Shown here piece after piece: positions 49,295 to 59,029 of a stretch of 64,000 nt of DNA. The position numbers and the translations under genes were made by a program. The stretch comes from Halorubrum cibi (GTDB lineage: Archaea > Halobacteriota > Halobacteria > Halobacteriales > Haloferacaceae). Below the pieces are notes generated by a model. The model ran no database searches. It saw nothing but the letters and a program-made list of their open reading frames with translations, and had not been told where the DNA came from. The stretch is taken from positions 1-64,000 of the forward strand of contig NZ_FXTD01000002.1 in the NCBI RefSeq assembly GCF_900182635.1, given 5' to 3'. The number at the start of each line of letters is the position of its first letter. Within the stretch, counting starts at the first letter, position 1.

Positions 49295-50250
49295 GCGCGA
49301 ACGCACGCGGCGAGGACCCGTCGGATCCGCCGACCCTGCTCGTCGCCGGCGGCGCGCGCGTCGACGCCGGGAAGACGACGTTCTCGACGGGGCTGCTCGC
49401 GACGCTCGCGGCGCGGGTCGGCGACGCGACCGGGGTGAAACCCCGCGCCGGAAACGATTACTGGTTCGACCAGGACGACGTCCGGATTGCCACCGGTTCC
49501 GGCCGACTGTACGGCAAGGACGCGCGAAAGCTCGCGGCCGCGAGCACCTGCCCGCTGGGCGCGTCGGGCGGTGAGGCCGTCGGTCACGACGAATCGCCCG
49601 CTCGCGGCGCGGTCACGCCGGAGTCGATCAACCCCCTCCACCGGCTGTGGCGACCGACGCCCGGCCGGACCGGAATGTTGGGAGAGTCGGATCGGACGTT
49701 CCTCTGTGACCGGGTCACGTCCCCGGCGGCCGACGGGGGCGGATCGCGGTTCGTGCTCAACGGCGCGGCCACGGACGCGGGGCTGATCCCGGAGACGCTC
49801 CGGGAACGTCTCCCGTTCGCCGACGCGGTCCGCGTCGATGACGTGGCCGAACTCGACGAGACGACCGCCGAGGCGTACCTCCCCGCGTTCGACCGGCTCG
49901 CGGAGCGCGTCGAGGACGCGGCCGTCCCGGTCGTCGTCGAGTCCTACGGGGACGTCGCTGCCCCGCTGTCCGTCGAGTACGACGCGGTCGCCGTCGTCGA
50001 ACCCGGTAGGGCGCGGATCTACGCCGGCGACCGGTACCGCAAGGCCCGCGCGGTCGCCTCCGGCAGCCCGCGGGAGGGCAGCCTCGAGGAGCACACGGGA
50101 ACGGTGACGGAGATGATCGAGCCGCTCGCGACGGCTCGGTTGCCCGCGCTGTCCGGCGGGGAGCGCGGCGATCCCGATGTCGTCGCGGATCGATACGAGC
50201 CGGCGTACGAGGCGCTGCTCGGGGCGGCAGCGACCGGAACGAAGGAGTAG
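49291..50250 (+). CDS. P-loop ATPase/GTPase of unknown role
   Basis: 319 residues from GTG 49291. N-terminal Walker A GGARVDAGKTTFSTGLLATL, then GVKPRAGNDYWFDQDDVRIA, SGRLYGKDARKLAAASTC, and RFVLNGAATDAGLIPETLRE. The end of the ATPase fold includes AVAVVEPGRARIYAGDRYRK. The layout resembles dethiobiotin-synthetase/SIMIBI-type P-loop proteins, and archaea carry an uncharacterised predicted ATPase of this kind. Coupled to the DUF5827-like gene. Confidence 0.82.
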   Translation: MSANARGEDPSDPPTLLVAGGARVDAGKTTFSTGLLATLAARVGDATGVKPRAGNDYWFDQDDVRIATGSGRLYGKDARKLAAASTCPLGASGGEAVGHDESPARGAVTPESINPLHRLWRPTPGRTGMLGESDRTFLCDRVTSPAADGGGSRFVLNGAATDAGLIPETLRERLPFADAVRVDDVAELDETTAEAYLPAFDRLAERVEDAAVPVVVESYGDVAAPLSVEYDAVAVVEPGRARIYAGDRYRKARAVASGSPREGSLEEHTGTVTEMIEPLATARLPALSGGERGDPDVVADRYEPAYEALLGAAATGTKE

Positions 50251-50264
50251 GCCGATCCCGGCGT

Positions 50265-51569
50265 CTACGGCTCCAGCCGGTTGGGGTCGCGCGGGAACAT
50301 GATCGCCTCCTTGATGTTGTCGAGGCCGGCGACCTGCTGGACGAGCCGGTCGATGCCGAGCCCGTACCCGCCGTGCGGGGGCGTCCCGAAGCTCAGCGCC
50401 TCGATGTAGAACTCGAAGTTCGCCTGCTCGACGCCCTCCTCTTCCATCACTTCGACCATGCGCTCCACGTCGTGTTCGCGCTGGCCTCCAGAGGAGAGCT
50501 CCTGGCCCTCGTAGATGAGGTCGAACTTCCGGGAGGCGATCTCGTCGCCCTCCACGTCCTGCATGTAGTAGAACTTCTCGTCGGGGTAGCCGACGACGAA
50601 GAAGGCGGGGTGCCCCTGCTCCGCGAAGTGCTCGCCCAGCAGTTTCTCGCCTTTGGTGTCGAGGTCGGTCGGGTCCTCCGGGAAGTGGCCGAACTCCGTC
50701 TCGAGGAGGTCGAGCGCCTCGTCGAAGGTGATCCGGGGGAAGTCCTCCTCGGGGACGGTCAGGTCCACGTCGAGCAGGTCGAGTTCGCGCTCCGCGTTCT
50801 CGACGACGGCCCGGATCGCGTGCCGGAGCGACTCCTCCTGGACGTCCATCACGTCGTCGTGGTCCTCGATGTACGCCAGTTCGACGTCGAACATCGCGAT
50901 CTCGGAGACGTGCCGGGAGGTCGCGAAGTCCTCGGCGCGGAACGCGGTGCCGGTCTCGTAGACCGCCTCGTAGCCGGCCGCCATCAGGATCTGCTTGTAC
51001 AGCTGCGGGCTCTGCGAGAGGAACGCGTCACGGTCGTAATAGAGGATCGGGAACAGCTCCGCGCCGCCCTCCGCGCCGCCCTTCGAGATCAGCGGCGTCT
51101 TGATGTCGACGAACCCCTCCTCGTCGAACCACTCCTCCATCGCGGTCATCAGCTTCGAGCGCAGCGAGAACACCGCGAGCGTCTCGGGCTTGCGGAGGTC
51201 GAGCGCGCGGTTGTCGAGCCGGGTCGAGAGGTCGACGTCGACGTCCTTCGATATCTCGAGCGGAAGCGGCGAGTCCGCCTCGTCGAGGACCTCGTAGGCC
51301 GTCGGCGCGAGTTCGACCCCGCCCGGTGCCTGGTCGCTTTCGAGCGGCTTACCGACGACCCGGACGACGTCCTCCGAGCCCGCGTCCTGAACGGCCTCGA
51401 ACAGCTCCGGCTCCCGCTCCTCCTTGAAGACGACCTGGATGAGTCCCTCGCGGTCGCGCACGATTAGGAAGACCAGTCCGCCGAGGTCCCGGATCTCGTG
51501 GACGTGGCCCGCGATCGCGACCTCGTCCGCGTCCGGGTCGACCTCCGACGTGTGAATTCGCTCGATCAT
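50265..51569 (-). CDS. aspS: Aspartyl-tRNA synthetase (archaeal, probably non-discriminating)
   Basis: 434 residues. OB-fold anticodon domain at 1-110 ([20 protein letters not shown]); class II core with motif 1 [20 protein letters not shown], motif 2 [20 protein letters not shown] and motif 3 [20 protein letters not shown]. Length matches the archaeal/eukaryotic type without the bacterial insertion. Archaea often use it on tRNA-Asp and tRNA-Asn, with GatABC amidation; whether this one is non-discriminating cannot be seen here. Confidence 0.96.
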   Translation of the reverse strand: MIERIHTSEVDPDADEVAIAGHVHEIRDLGGLVFLIVRDREGLIQVVFKEEREPELFEAVQDAGSEDVVRVVGKPLESDQAPGGVELAPTAYEVLDEADSPLPLEISKDVDVDLSTRLDNRALDLRKPETLAVFSLRSKLMTAMEEWFDEEGFVDIKTPLISKGGAEGGAELFPILYYDRDAFLSQSPQLYKQILMAAGYEAVYETGTAFRAEDFATSRHVSEIAMFDVELAYIEDHDDVMDVQEESLRHAIRAVVENAERELDLLDVDLTVPEEDFPRITFDEALDLLETEFGHFPEDPTDLDTKGEKLLGEHFAEQGHPAFFVVGYPDEKFYYMQDVEGDEIASRKFDLIYEGQELSSGGQREHDVERMVEVMEEEGVEQANFEFYIEALSFGTPPHGGYGLGIDRLVQQVAGLDNIKEAIMFPRDPNRLEP

Positions 51570-51689
51570 AGGGTAGCTTACCTCCGAGTGGCCGGGCGTC
51601 GGTCATAGGCCTGTCGTCTTCGCGTCGGAGCTCCGGCGTCCTCGCGTTGGTGAACGGGTCGTACGCGCGGATCCGGGCGGTCTCCCGGC

Positions 51690-53099
51690 TCACTCGTCCG
51701 CGTCGACCTCGGCGAGTTCGTCGCGGACGCGCGACTCGGCCCGGCGGAGCACCTCGCGGACGGGGATTCCCGTCTCGGCGGCGACCGCTGCCGCCTCGTC
51801 GTACTCGGCGCTCACGTCGTAGACGTCGCCGTCGGCGGTCGAGGCCACCTTCACCGACACCTCGTGATCGACCTCGTCGATCGAGAGCGTCGCGGTCTCG
51901 AAGGCGCGCTCGGCGATCCAGCGGTGGCTCGCGCCCGCCTGTCGCACGCCGAGGGTACCGGTCTCCCGAGCGAGCCGCTCCGCGACCGCCGCCGCGTCCC
52001 CCGGCTTACAGATCACCTTCACGAGGTGGCCCGGCCGCGACTTCTTCATCGTCGTCGGCACGACCGTCACGTCGCGAGCGCCGACCGCCGCGAGCGACTC
52101 CTGGAGGCCGCCGAGCACCTCCGGCGCCGCGTCGTCGAGGTTGGTCTCCAGAACGGCGACGTCGTCGTCGACGAGCCCGCCGGAACCGGAGCCGCGTTCC
52201 TCGATCGATTCGGTCCCCGTCCCGCCGTCGCCGACGACTGCGCGGAGCACGTTGGGATGGCGGTCGAAGGTCGCGTCGCCCGCACCGTACCCCGCGCCGT
52301 CGACGCGGAGCTCCGGCAGCGCGTCGACGGCCTCGGCGACGGCCCCGAGGATCGCCGCCCCGGTCGGCGTCAGCAGTTCGCGGTCGACCGGGCCGCCGAC
52401 GAGCGTGAGGCCGGCGCGTTCCGCGATCCCGACCACCGCCGGAGCCGGAACCGGGTAGACGCCGTGAGCCATCTCGACCTCGCCGCCGCCTGCCGCCAGG
52501 GGCGTGGTGACGACGCGGTCGACGTCGAGATCGTCGAGGAGCAGCGCCGCGCCGACGACGTCGGCGATCGCGTCGTCCGCGCCCACCTCGTGGAAGGCCG
52601 TCTCCTCGAGGTCGGTCCCGTGCGTCGACGCCTCCGCCCGACCGAGCAGTTCGAAGGCTTCGAGCGCGGTCGACTCGACCGCGGCGGGCAGCCCCATCGA
52701 CTCGACGACCTCGACGACCTCCGGGTAGGTCCGGTGGACGCCGGCTCCCTCGGCGTGCGTGTGTCCGTGGTCGTGACTGTGATCATGACTATGGTCGTGG
52801 TCGTGAGAATGGCCGTGGTCGTGATCGTGGCCGTGACCGTGAGAATGACCGTGAGGACTGCCGTCGCCGTGGTTCTCCCCGTCAGCGCCGCGGTCGGCGT
52901 CGTCCAACTCCTCCTCGAGAAGCACGTCGACCGTCGTCGCCCGGATCCCGTTTTTGGTCGTCTCGTCGACCGCGTAGCGGACGGAGAGTCGTTCCTCGAC
53001 CGGATCGAGCGCCGCCGGGTCGGCACCGGCCGCGATCAGCGCGGCACAGATCATGTCGCCGGCCGCGCCGGTCCGACCGTCGAAAGCGAGCGTACGCAT
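51690..53099 (-). CDS. larC: LarC-type nickel-insertion protein
   Basis: 469 residues from ATG 53099 (MRTLAFDGRTGAAGDMICAA). LarC hallmarks: GAAGDM start, a long His/Asp/Gly insert at about 80-118 (HSHGHGHDHDHGHSHDHDH ...), ETAFHEVGADDAIADVVGAA, and a C-terminal domain with LETNLDDAAPEVLGG, TTMKKSRPGHLVKVICKPGD and GVRQAGASHRWIAERAFETA. LarC inserts Ni into the pincer cofactor of lactate racemase-type enzymes. No larA, larB or larE is visible in this window. The upstream frame runs through the divergent promoter and is not coding. Confidence 0.93.
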   Translation of the reverse strand: MRTLAFDGRTGAAGDMICAALIAAGADPAALDPVEERLSVRYAVDETTKNGIRATTVDVLLEEELDDADRGADGENHGDGSPHGHSHGHGHDHDHGHSHDHDHSHDHSHDHGHTHAEGAGVHRTYPEVVEVVESMGLPAAVESTALEAFELLGRAEASTHGTDLEETAFHEVGADDAIADVVGAALLLDDLDVDRVVTTPLAAGGGEVEMAHGVYPVPAPAVVGIAERAGLTLVGGPVDRELLTPTGAAILGAVAEAVDALPELRVDGAGYGAGDATFDRHPNVLRAVVGDGGTGTESIEERGSGSGGLVDDDVAVLETNLDDAAPEVLGGLQESLAAVGARDVTVVPTTMKKSRPGHLVKVICKPGDAAAVAERLARETGTLGVRQAGASHRWIAERAFETATLSIDEVDHEVSVKVASTADGDVYDVSAEYDEAAAVAAETGIPVREVLRRAESRVRDELAEVDADE

Positions 53100-53364
53100 G
53101 GGGGTACGAACACGGCCGATGAATAAAGAGCCGTCCCACTCGATGCCGGCGCGACACCGGCCGTCGGATCCGAACCCACGGACGGATAGGTCGCCACTAC
53201 ACGGGATATCAATCACATTTCGAGAACGATACCGGTTCGTCGAACGTCGACGAAACGGCGAAGAACGTCTCTTTCGACCCGAATATGGATCAGGGACGTT
53301 CAGTATGTCTGCCCGCTGTGATTTCCGAACACCTAAGCCCGAAGTGGCCGAGTCGGGAAGTAAT

Positions 53365-55359
53365 ATGGACCATCCAGGCCCGCCGCAGTTCGTCGCCGTC
53401 GGCGACGCGATACAGTTAGCGCCACGCGACCCCGACCCCGAGGCCACCTACCGGTGGACGGTCACCGAGACACCGATCGCGAGCGAGGCGACCGTCGGCG
53501 ACGGGGCGGTCGAGGAGTTCGTTCCCGACACGCCAGGACGGTACCGGATCACGCTGGAGACGCCCGCGGAACGCCATAACCTGACGATCCGCGTCTTTCC
53601 GGGCGACCACAGACCCACCGGCGAGGGGGCCGGCGGTGCCGGGGCCACCGGACGGAGCGGACACAGCGGGGAGAGCGGGTACGGCGGGCGGAGCGGCTCC
53701 GCCCGCAAGAGCGGCGGGCAGAGCGGCTTCGCCTCGGGCTCCGGATCGGGTGCGCGCGAGGAGCCGACGGAACACGAGGACGGCCGGCCGCGCGTCCGGC
53801 TCGACGCCGATATCGAGGGTGAGGAGGCGGTCGTCCGGGCGACCCCGACGCCGCACCCGGACTCGTTGCGAGATGCGAGCGACCTCGACGTGGAGTTCCT
53901 CCTCGACGACCGCGACGGCGTGACCCGCGGCGACGTGACGATCGAGGGCCGCGAGCTTCGCGTCCCGCTCGCGGCGATCGACGATCGGCTCCGCGTCCAC
54001 GGGGTCGCAGTCGGCGCGAGCTACAGCGTCGCCGACGCGGTCAGCGTCGATCGGCTCGGCGACGGCGACGACTTCGGCGTCACGCGGCTCAACGACCCGC
54101 CGGCGTGGGCGACGGACGCCACGTTGTATGAGATCTACGTCCGTGGCTACGCGGCCGACGACGACGAGGCCGAGACGACCTTCGAGGCGCTCGAGAAGCG
54201 GCTCGACTACCTCGCGGAGCTCGGCGTGGACACGCTGTGGCTCACGCCGGTGCTCCAACACGACGGCGCGCCCCACGGCTACAACATCACGGACTTCTTC
54301 TCCATCGCCGACGACCTCGGCGACCGCGAGGATTACGAGGCGTTCGTCGACGCGGCCCACGACCGGGGGATGAAGGTGCTCTTCGACCTCGTGTTGAACC
54401 ATTCCGCGCGCGACCACGAGTGGTTCCGGGACGCCTACGGAAACCCCGACTCGCCGTACCGCGACCGCTACGAGTGGCAGGAGTCGGGCGAGCCAGGCAC
54501 CTACTTCGACTGGGAGCTCATCGCCAACTTCGATTTCACCAGCCTCGAAGTCCGCCGGCACCTCCTCGACGCCGCCGACACGTGGGCCGCGGTCGCGGAC
54601 GGGTTCCGGTGTGACATGGCGTGGGCGGTCCCCGAGTCGTTCTGGAAGGAACTCAGAGAGCGGCTCAAAGCCGAGGATCCGGAGTTCCTGCTGTTGGACG
54701 AGACGATCCCGTACATCGCCGACTTCCACGAGGGGATGTTCGACGTCCACTTCGACACCACGCTGTATTTCACCCTCCGACAGGTCGGCCGCGGCCACGA
54801 GCCGGCCGACTCCCTGCTCGACGCGATCGAGGGCCGGGCGCGCTCCGGCTTCCCGGACCACGCCGCGTTCATGCTCTACTTGGAGAACCACGACGAGACG
54901 CGGTACCTCGTCGAGTGCGGCGACGACGCCGCGAAGGCCGCCGCCGGCGCGCTGTTCACCCTCCCGGGGATCCCGATGCTGTACGGCGGCCAGGAGCTCG
55001 GCCAACGGGGCAACCGCGACCCCCTCGCGTGGGATCACGCCCGCGAGGAGATCCGCGACCACTACGACGACCTGCTCGCGCTCCGCGAGGCGCATCCGGT
55101 CCTCGGCTCCGCCGGCGACCTCGCCCGCGTCGACTACGAGACGGCGGGGACGGCCGACACCGACGCCGCCGACGTCGTCGCCTTCGCTCGCGAGGGCGAA
55201 GAGACGAGCTACGTCGTGCTGCTCAACTTCGGATCCGAACCCGCCGTCGTCGGGATCGACGAGGCGGTCGACGCGACCGACCTCGTCTCAGGCGAGTCGC
55301 GGGCGGCGGCCGAGGGCCTGACCGTCGAGGACGTTGCGGTCTTCGAGGTCGCGGACTGA
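53365..55359 (+). CDS. GH13 alpha-amylase-family glycoside hydrolase
   Basis: 664 residues from ATG 53365 (MDHPGPPQFVAVGDAIQLAP); ATG 53305 is an alternative. Residues 1-80 are a PKD/Ig-like beta domain; 85-135 a Gly/Ser linker; about 140-225 a second beta domain; from 250 the GH13 barrel: DLVLNHS near 340 (region I), GFRCDMAW with nucleophile Asp417, LLLDETIP with acid/base Glu446, and ENHDETR with Asp510. A C-terminal beta domain ends the protein. No signal peptide, so an intracellular maltodextrin/glycogen-type enzyme is likely. Divergent from larC. Confidence 0.93.
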   Translation: MDHPGPPQFVAVGDAIQLAPRDPDPEATYRWTVTETPIASEATVGDGAVEEFVPDTPGRYRITLETPAERHNLTIRVFPGDHRPTGEGAGGAGATGRSGHSGESGYGGRSGSARKSGGQSGFASGSGSGAREEPTEHEDGRPRVRLDADIEGEEAVVRATPTPHPDSLRDASDLDVEFLLDDRDGVTRGDVTIEGRELRVPLAAIDDRLRVHGVAVGASYSVADAVSVDRLGDGDDFGVTRLNDPPAWATDATLYEIYVRGYAADDDEAETTFEALEKRLDYLAELGVDTLWLTPVLQHDGAPHGYNITDFFSIADDLGDREDYEAFVDAAHDRGMKVLFDLVLNHSARDHEWFRDAYGNPDSPYRDRYEWQESGEPGTYFDWELIANFDFTSLEVRRHLLDAADTWAAVADGFRCDMAWAVPESFWKELRERLKAEDPEFLLLDETIPYIADFHEGMFDVHFDTTLYFTLRQVGRGHEPADSLLDAIEGRARSGFPDHAAFMLYLENHDETRYLVECGDDAAKAAAGALFTLPGIPMLYGGQELGQRGNRDPLAWDHAREEIRDHYDDLLALREAHPVLGSAGDLARVDYETAGTADTDAADVVAFAREGEETSYVVLLNFGSEPAVVGIDEAVDATDLVSGESRAAAEGLTVEDVAVFEVAD

Positions 55360-55605
55360 TCGATCGGCCCGCTCGCCGACCGCCGTCTCACTGACCGCCG
55401 TCTCGTCGACCGACCGCGCTCCCGGTCCCCCGGTGAAAACGCACGGTGACGACGGGGTTTTAAACGCGGAGGCTGTACCATGAGATAAGATGGCACACCT
55501 CATCGCGGACGGCCCACGAACCGTCCGATCGACGGGAGGGACCCCTCGGAGCAACAGGCTTATTCCCGAACCGGGTGCAGGTACGGCTATCCCCCGCGAG
55601 GAACC

Positions 55606-57828
55606 ATGAACGAAGTCCAACTCGAAGTGGCGAAGGCGTACCCGAACGACTCGGGGCGCGGTATCGCGCGACTCGACCCCGACACCCTGCTCCATCTCAA
55701 GCTCTCGCCCGGCGACATCATCGAGATCGAGGGCGCGGAGACGACCGCCGCGAAGGTGTGGCGCGCGGACCGCCAGGACTGGAACACCGACACGGTCCGC
55801 GTCGACGGGTTCACCCGTCAGAACGCCGACGTCGGGATCGGCGAGCGCGTCACGATCCGGAAGGCCGAAGCGGAGAAGGCCGACAAGCTCGTTCTGGCCC
55901 CGCCGGAGGAAGCGTCGGTCCAGTTCGGCTCGGATGCCGCCGGCATGGTGAAACGTCAGATCCTCAAGCGGCCGGTCGTCGAGCGCGACATCGTCCCCGT
56001 GATGTCCTCGACGAACCACCCGTTCATGCGCTCGCCGGGCCAGGCGATCCCGCTCATCGCCGTCGAGACCGAGCCCGACGGCGTCTGTCTCATCACCGAG
56101 GACACGGAGGTCGAACTGCGTGAGGAACCGATCTCCGGGTTCGAAAAGACCGGCAGCGGGATCACCTACGAGGACATCGGCGGGCTCCAGAGCGAGATCC
56201 AGCGCGTCCGCGAGATGGTCGAGCTGCCGATGAAACACCCGCAGATCTTCTCGAAGCTCGGGATCGAGCCCCCGCAGGGCGTGCTTCTTCACGGCCCGCC
56301 GGGAACCGGGAAGACCCTGCTCGCGAAGGCGGTCGCCAACGAGACGAGCGCCTCGTTCTTCTCGATCGCCGGCCCGGAGATCATCTCGAAGTACTACGGC
56401 GAGTCCGAACAGCAGCTCCGGGAGATCTTCGAGGACGCGAAAGAGGAGTCGCCGTCGATCGTCTTCATTGACGAACTCGACTCCATCGCGCCCAAACGCG
56501 AGGACGTGACGGGCGAGGTCGAACGGCGCGTCGTCGCCCAGCTGTTGACGATGATGGACGGGCTCGAAACCCGCGGGCAGGTGGTCGTCATCGGCGCGAC
56601 CAACCGCGTCGACAGCGTCGACCCCGCGCTGCGTCGGCCCGGGCGATTCGACCGCGAGATCGAGATCGGCGTCCCCGACGAGGTCGGTCGCAAGGAGATC
56701 CTCCAGATCCACACCCGCGGCATGCCGCTCTCCGACGACGTCTCCTTGGACCACCTCGCCGACGAGACGCACGGTTTCGTCGGCGCCGACGTCGAGAGCC
56801 TCACGAAGGAGGCGGCGATGAAGGCGCTCCGGCGGTACCTCCCCGAGATCGACCTCGACGAGGAGGAGGTCCCCCCGAGCCTCATCGACCGGATGATCGT
56901 CAAACGCGACGACTTCGCGGGCGCGCTCACGGAGGTCGAACCCTCCGCGATGCGGGAGGTGCTCGTCGAACTGCCGAAGGTCTCCTGGGAGGACGTGGGA
57001 GGCCTGACCGAGGCGAAACAACAGGTACAAGAGTCCGTCGAGTGGCCGCTCACGACCCCCGAGAAGTTCGAACGGATGGGGGTGGAGGCCCCCAAGGGCG
57101 TGCTGTTGTACGGGCCGCCGGGGACCGGGAAGACGCTGATGGCGAAGGCGGTCGCCAACGAGACGAACGCGAACTTCATCTCCGTGCGCGGGCCGCAGCT
57201 GCTCTCGAAGTGGGTCGGCGAGTCGGAGAAGGCGATCCGCCAGACCTTCCGGAAGGCCCGGCAGGTGAGCCCGACCGTGATCTTCTTCGACGAGCTGGAC
57301 AGCCTCGCGCCCTCGCGCGGCCAGGAGATGGGTAACAACGTCTCCGAGCGCGTCGTCAACCAGCTGCTGACGGAGCTCGACGGGTTGGAGGAGATGGGCG
57401 ACGTGATGGTGATCGGCGCGACCAACCGCCCCGACATGATCGACCCCGCGCTGATCCGCTCCGGCCGCTTCGACCGGCTCGTGATGATCGGTCAGCCCGA
57501 CCAGGAGGGTCGCGAGCGGATCCTCGAGATCCACACCGGTGACACACCGCTCGCACCCGACGTCAGCCTTCGGGAGGTCGCTGAGATCACCGACGGCTAC
57601 GTCGGTTCCGACCTCGAGGGGATCGCCCGCGAGGCCGCCATCGAGGCGCTGCGGGACGACGACGACGCCGAGGAAGTGGAGATGAAACACTTCCGGCGGG
57701 CGATGGAGTCGGTCCGGCCGACAATCACCGAGGACATCATGTCCTACTACGAGGAGGTCGAACGCGAGTTCAAGGGCGGCGGCCGCGACGCGCTCCGAGA
57801 CACCGGCGGCCGGGTCGGGTTCCAGTAG
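55606..57828 (+). CDS. cdc48: CDC48/VCP-family AAA+ ATPase
   Basis: 740 residues. Two N-subdomains at 1-185 ([28 protein letters not shown]). D1 AAA+: [19 protein letters not shown] near 230, Walker [12 protein letters not shown] near 287, and [21 protein letters not shown]2: [19 protein letters not shown] near 502, [14 protein letters not shown] near 563 and [21 protein letters not shown] short acidic-basic tail ends GGRVGFQ. It unfolds or extracts proteins from complexes, often feeding the proteasome, and archaeal versions can handle SAMP-linked substrates. Confidence 0.97.
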   Translation: MNEVQLEVAKAYPNDSGRGIARLDPDTLLHLKLSPGDIIEIEGAETTAAKVWRADRQDWNTDTVRVDGFTRQNADVGIGERVTIRKAEAEKADKLVLAPPEEASVQFGSDAAGMVKRQILKRPVVERDIVPVMSSTNHPFMRSPGQAIPLIAVETEPDGVCLITEDTEVELREEPISGFEKTGSGITYEDIGGLQSEIQRVREMVELPMKHPQIFSKLGIEPPQGVLLHGPPGTGKTLLAKAVANETSASFFSIAGPEIISKYYGESEQQLREIFEDAKEESPSIVFIDELDSIAPKREDVTGEVERRVVAQLLTMMDGLETRGQVVVIGATNRVDSVDPALRRPGRFDREIEIGVPDEVGRKEILQIHTRGMPLSDDVSLDHLADETHGFVGADVESLTKEAAMKALRRYLPEIDLDEEEVPPSLIDRMIVKRDDFAGALTEVEPSAMREVLVELPKVSWEDVGGLTEAKQQVQESVEWPLTTPEKFERMGVEAPKGVLLYGPPGTGKTLMAKAVANETNANFISVRGPQLLSKWVGESEKAIRQTFRKARQVSPTVIFFDELDSLAPSRGQEMGNNVSERVVNQLLTELDGLEEMGDVMVIGATNRPDMIDPALIRSGRFDRLVMIGQPDQEGRERILEIHTGDTPLAPDVSLREVAEITDGYVGSDLEGIAREAAIEALRDDDDAEEVEMKHFRRAMESVRPTITEDIMSYYEEVEREFKGGGRDALRDTGGRVGFQ

Positions 57829-57911
57829 GAGTCCGCGTCCATCCTTTCACGTCGCCGACTCGGTCCGCCCGTTTCCGCGCCTTTTAACCGCCGCAACGGC
57901 AAAGACGCGGC

Positions 57912-58445
57912 ATGGCCCAGCCGCGCGTTCCCGGCGACGACGACCACGCGCTCGAGCTCCCGTGTGGCGAGACCGTCGGCCTCGGGGAGTTGGACCTCGG
58001 AATGCGGGAGTTCGAATGCGACTGCGGCGAGACGCACGCGGTCGTGATGGACGTCCATCCGCCGGAGCGCTTCCTCCCCGAGTTCCTCGTCGACGTCCTC
58101 CGGGAGGCGATAGAGACGACGAGCGAGGAGATGCCGGAGTTCGACACGCCGCACCTCCTCGGCGTCGTCTTGGAGGAGTTCCCCGAGTCGATCGTCACAC
58201 ACGACGCCAGCGGCGACGGCGAGGTCGGCTACGCGATGGTGTGGGTGGCCGATTTCGACTCCCGCCGCCTCCACGAGGTGATCGTCGAACTCGTCGTCGA
58301 GCTGATGGAACACGCCGTCAGTCACGCCGAGGACGACGACGCCCTCTCGGAGTTCGAGCGGGAGATGATGGAGTTCGACGTGAGCGAGTTCGTCGAGCAG
58401 TACCGCGCGGAGCGCGACCTCGAAGCCGAAGATCCCTACGCCTGA
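57912..58445 (+). CDS. DUF5815-like haloarchaeal protein
   Basis: 177 residues. CGETVGLGELDLGMREFECD then CGETHAVVMDVHPPERFLPE gives three or four cysteines near the N terminus that could form a small metal site; HLLGVVLEEFPESIVTHDAS and a helical C-terminal half (VELVVELMEHAVSHAEDDDA) follow. It resembles a conserved haloarchaeal family I recall as DUF5815. It follows cdc48 on the same strand with an 83-base gap. Function unknown. Confidence 0.8.
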   Translation: MAQPRVPGDDDHALELPCGETVGLGELDLGMREFECDCGETHAVVMDVHPPERFLPEFLVDVLREAIETTSEEMPEFDTPHLLGVVLEEFPESIVTHDASGDGEVGYAMVWVADFDSRRLHEVIVELVVELMEHAVSHAEDDDALSEFEREMMEFDVSEFVEQYRAERDLEAEDPYA

Positions 58446-58567
58446 GCGGTCTCCGATCCCGACGGGTGGAACCGGTCGGATCGGTCGCTAGCGGTCCCCT
58501 GTGTCCGACACGCGTCCGACTCGTGTCTCACTGAAACCTATACCGTCGGCGCGCGTACGTAAGACAC

Positions 58568-58774
58568 ATGCACACCCACGAATACGAGCAGATCCGCGGT
58601 GTGCTCGCCGACGCCGAGGAGCCGCTGACGGCGCGGGAGATCCTGGCGCTCTTGGAGGAGACGGAAGGGATCGACAGCCCGCATCGCGTCGCGACCGTGT
58701 TGGGACGGTGGGCGAAACGCGGCGAGGTGGACGTGATCGTCGGGCAGCCGTACCGCTACGAACTGAACACGTAG
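58568..58774 (+). CDS. Small winged-HTH protein
   Basis: 68 residues: MHTHEYEQIRGVLADAEEPL, LTAREILALLEETEGIDSPH, then RVATVLGRWAKRGEVDVI. The helix-turn-helix with a following beta wing (VIVGQPYRYELN) is that of one-domain haloarchaeal winged-helix proteins. No ligand domain. A start codon of ATG is preceded by a TATA-like ATACC and the gene lies between cdc48-linked genes and carB. It may act on the nearby palindrome, but that is conjecture. Confidence 0.8.
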   Translation: MHTHEYEQIRGVLADAEEPLTAREILALLEETEGIDSPHRVATVLGRWAKRGEVDVIVGQPYRYELNT

Positions 58775-58951
58775 CGGTCACAGCGGTCGCTCCGCTCTCG
58801 CGAGCGGTCACCGGGGCCGCCGCGATCGGGAGCGACGGCCACGGTCGGTCCGAGTTCGGGTCGTTTAGCCACCGAGCGGAGCGCGGTGGCCGCTCTCGAC
58901 CGAGTCGTCGGCGCCGATCGAGTGGTACCATGGTCCGTGTGGACGAGTGGC

Positions 58952-58966
58952 TTGCGAAAATCGCAA
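58952..58966. promoter_or_regulatory. Palindromic operator upstream of carB
   Basis: TTGCGA-AAA-TCGCAA is a perfect 6-3-6 palindrome. A related half-site TTGCGAGATTCG begins 20 bases downstream (about 58972), in the same orientation, before TATA-like TTTATCG and TTATTACG elements. The carB ATG is at 59030. Such duplicated sites are typical of regulators that control pyrimidine/arginine genes. Confidence 0.5.
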
Positions 58967-59029
58967 ATAGCTTGCGAGATTCGTACTTTATCGTCGACCT
59001 TATTACGATGAGCGTACTCGGACGCGATA

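Noticed and set aside
47747-49306. 519-codon minus-strand frame crossing tRNA-Ser and sod
   Set aside because: It runs through a tRNA gene and a certain sod gene, and its product is Arg-rich without domain features.
53053-53364. N-terminal extension of the GH13 enzyme through the larC-amylase promoter
   Set aside because: The extension is Arg/Pro-rich and covers the divergent promoter; ATG 53365 gives a normal start of the beta domain.
55288-57690. 800-codon open frame on the minus strand opposite cdc48
   Set aside because: Same mirror effect in a GC-rich gene; cdc48 on the plus strand is complete and conserved.
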